Origin: Lingula anatina
Lineage: Eukaryota > Brachiopoda > Lingulata > Lingulida > Lingulidae
DNA: 64,000 bases
Direction: 5' to 3'
NCBI RefSeq assembly: GCF_001039355.2
Contig: NW_019775450.1
Coordinates: forward strand, 69,649-133,648
In this document: positions 62,124 to 64,000 of the stretch, one piece after another
How the letters are laid out: each line of letters starts with the position of its first letter
Position numbering within the stretch: the first letter of the stretch is position 1
Notes under the pieces: model-generated
What the model was told of the DNA's origin: nothing
The model's database searches: none
The model's input: the letters and a program-made list of their open reading frames with translations, nothing else
Made by a program: the position numbers and the translations under genes

Positions 62124-62214
62124 TTTTGCCTTACATTAACAAAATAAAATTTCTACCGTCTTTATCCTAGAGGTACAATTTTTGATCTAAATGCAGGAAT
62201 GAAATTACGACACA

Positions 62215-62506
62215 GTTCGGGAAATTCCCAACATCGTACATGAAATAAAACGCCGTCGACTGGATTGTCTTGGCTACGTCCTCAGGATGAAACAGGGAAG
62301 AACCACCCAAACTTCGATCCGGATGACCCCCGTCGGGAGACGTAAGCCCTGGCGACCTGAAACAACTTGGGAGAAGAACTGTCCACAGCGAGTACCAGGA
62401 GATGGGTTTGACCTGGGGCGGGACGTGTAAAGTAGAAAAATATCGCACAGAATGGCGTCACCTTGTCGCCGCCCTTTTTCAAAACAGGGAAGATGTGAAT
62501 AAGTAA
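62215..62506 (+). mobile_element. 3' end of a LINE reverse transcriptase ORF
   Basis: Plus-strand translation gives EIKRRRLDCLGYVLRMKQGR, then GRRKPWRPETTWEK and, after one frameshift, EMGLTWGGTC, EWRHLVAALFQNRED and a stop. This is the typical C-terminal end of non-LTR retrotransposon ORF2 (RRRxxWLGHVLRM, GRPxxTW, WRxxVAAL). Only the last 95 or so codons are present, as in a 5'-truncated insertion. It lies within 100 bases of the copy B start codon and separates that start from its conserved upstream block at 62741-62798. Confidence 0.85.
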
Positions 62507-62740
62507 AAGGTAAAAATTGGAAAAAATCCCCAGTGTCATATAAGCGAATGAGCAGAGAAAGAATAATTCCCCAACTTAAGGTCAGGTCACCCAAGGTGCA
62601 TATCAAGTGACACTGATTGAACATTTGAGGACAATCGAATTTTAATAGTACAGCAATGCCTTACCAATGGCTCTTATTTTTAAAGATTTTTTTGATGTCG
62701 TTTAAATCTTTGTTTTTTAAAAGTTAGTATTTTAAAGTGC

Positions 62741-62798
62741 CATTCTTTTATACTCACTTTGTGCCTCTGTTATAACCCCCGAACTGTCAGCCCTGGTT
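62741..62798 (-). promoter_or_regulatory. Upstream block conserved between array copies (copy B)
   Basis: TGCCATTCTTTTATACTCAC and the bases after it to CAGCCCTGG resemble 63882-63943 and 56728-56783. It is about 620 bases upstream of the copy B start because the LINE insertion lies between. Confidence 0.5.
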
Positions 62799-63189
62799 CT
62801 ATAAAAAGCACTGCTTTCCTTCCTGGTTCGTTTTCTATTAAAGCAGTATTTCGATACCCCGACACTTTATAGAGTTTTTTATGCTGTTTATAATCTGTCC
62901 ACGCAAAGGTCGACATTCATTAATTCTTCCCATTGTTACTGCTGTTACAGATTTTTTGGTGAGCTGGGGTACATACTAGTAATGCCATCAATCTTTATAA
63001 AGGGGAAGTTAAACCACATATATTGCAAGTATGGATTATACTTAACCAGCAGGGTAAAAATAAGACAACAAAAATACCACAAATGTCATTAAAACAACAC
63101 TTAATTTCCCTTTCCATTTTACTTATAATTTGTTCGACCAAGATCCTAAAGTTTTTTAAAGTTTTCGTTTTATAATTAATGGATTTTTT
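62799..63189. other. Spacer between copies B and C
   Basis: No gene is recognised. Copy C decays into this stretch. Confidence 0.4.
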
Positions 63190-63690
63190 CTTGCATATGT
63201 TGTGTTTTCTCTTGAAGACTTTATATTCTTCGGGATTCTTGATCAAGTGTGTTGGTCAAATCTTGTATCTCTTTGTTTCTCTCCGCAATCTTCTACGTTT
63301 GAGATAGCTGTTCACGAATTTCTGCCTCATGCACTCCCTTCTGTTCTAGTTCTGCACTGCTGGTTTTCACTTGTTCTTTTGTCTGATGTTTTTTTCTTTT
63401 GATGGTTTGTTTCTGTAATTTTATCAGTTTTTTCGTCTTTATTCCCAATTTCGTTCTTCATCTCTGGGAGGATAAAACGCATTTCATCTATGTTTGCCAC
63501 CTTTTCCTTAAGCTCACTGACATGTCTCTTTTCAAAATTTGCACAGGTAGTTAATATTTGTTTTAATTTTCTTTCTGATTCGATCATTTTTTCCTTCTGC
63601 TCAATCTCTTTCTTCATTTATTAGATGGCACAGCGCATGTCACTTATTTTGGCCTCATTTTCCCATAGTGCACCTTCACAGCATCTTACA
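63190..63690 (-). pseudogene. Coiled-coil exon fragment of a third array copy (copy C)
   Basis: The minus-strand translation matches the coiled-coil exon of copy A: IREQLSQT, a stop, KIAERNKEIQDLTNTLDQES, then SLQEKTQHMQEKIH, against copy A's REQLSVMEKKMTERNNEIQD and SLQEQTQDMQEKIYQLEK. The upstream part has KKEIEQKEKMIE, EKRHVSELKEKV and MKNEIGNKDEKTDKI. There are at least three in-frame stops and frame changes. No N-terminal exon, Death or CARD exon is seen. The fragment sits just below a conserved upstream block (63882-63943), so the 5' exons were deleted. It may continue beyond the window only in the sense of further copies. Confidence 0.8.
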
Positions 63691-63881
63691 AAAATATTTG
63701 GTACATGACTGAATGCTTAAGTTTATGTTACTTCAAGTGAAGATCACATGACAATGACTGATCCAACATTTAGTGACAAATGAATTTTATAAGTACAGCA
63801 AGGGCGAATAAATCGCTCTTATCGACTGAACTGCAAGATATCCTGATATCGATTGAAGGTTAAAAGTTATATCTTAAATTG

Positions 63882-63943
63882 CCATTCTTTTCTTTCACTT
63901 TGTGAGTCTGTTACAGCCCCTGGTTGCTATTAGTCAACTCTGG
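63882..63943 (-). promoter_or_regulatory. Upstream block conserved between array copies (copy C)
   Basis: TGCCATTCTTTTCTTTCACT and following bases align with 62741-62798 and 56728-56783. The preceding TAAAAGTTATATCTTAAAT also matches the copy B flank, supporting tandem segmental duplication. Confidence 0.5.
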
Positions 63944-64000
63944 GTCTATTAAAATCACTTATTGACTTTTTTTCTCTCTTAATACATTAAAAGCAGTGCT

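Noticed and set aside
1-64000. CRISPR arrays, bacterial operons, tRNA or rRNA genes
   Set aside because: The repeats present are microsatellites, foldback elements or short tandem duplications. No cloverleaf or rRNA sequence was recognised by eye, and gene structure is clearly eukaryotic.

Overview
The window looks like nuclear DNA of an invertebrate animal, most likely a lophotrochozoan such as a mollusc. It is AT-rich, and its genes are split into many short exons with GT-AG (occasionally GC-AG) introns of a few hundred bases. It carries many GA/CA/AAT microsatellites, short foldback (MITE-like) elements, LINE remnants, and a tandem family of Death-CARD genes. The mollusc assignment is inference from gene and repeat style; no marker gene settles it. 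Exon models below were read by eye from splice sites and family similarity, with phases checked across each gene.

Layout. 1-5.6 kb: non-coding, with two copies of a foldback element, a degenerate tandem repeat and a 123-base gap. 5.6-6.7 kb (+): a LINE endonuclease scrap, then the last two exons of a Reeler-domain protein. 7.56-11.59 kb: a 2-kb segment present twice in tandem. 11.7-25.8 kb (-): a complete ABCB6-type ABC transporter whose exons 4-7 are present twice. 26.8 kb: a MITE-like element. 27.9-34.5 kb (-): a concentrative nucleoside transporter (SLC28/CNT). 36.9-38.4 kb (-): a few unassigned possible exons. 38.8-43.2 kb (+): a copper monooxygenase of the MOXD1/DBH family, lacking its N-terminal part. 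46.8-47.4 kb (-): the last two exons of an aquaporin. 50.6-63.7 kb (-): a tandem array of a multidomain gene with a new-looking N-terminal region, coiled coil, Death domain, CARD and short C-terminal tail. Copy A (50.6-56.5 kb) is intact at about 669 aa. Copy B (59.0-62.1 kb) is a pseudogene with at least four lesions. Copy C (63.2-63.7 kb) is a decayed coiled-coil fragment.

The most interesting content is the Death-CARD array, which suggests an innate-immune or cell-death adaptor. Its N-terminal modules match nothing I know, its coiled-coil repeat varies in number between copies, and an inverted pair of foldback elements brackets the Death and CARD exons of copy A. ABCB6 and SLC28 are tandem on the same strand, but nothing suggests they are functionally linked.

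A technical pattern matters for reading the window. Each of the five isolated single 'n' bases (5613, 9560, 19234, 38664, 47596) sits at a suspicious seam. Two separate near-identical tandem copies (probably unmerged haplotypes), and three lie just 5' of a gene whose upstream exons are missing. The duplications and truncations there are more likely assembly effects than biology.
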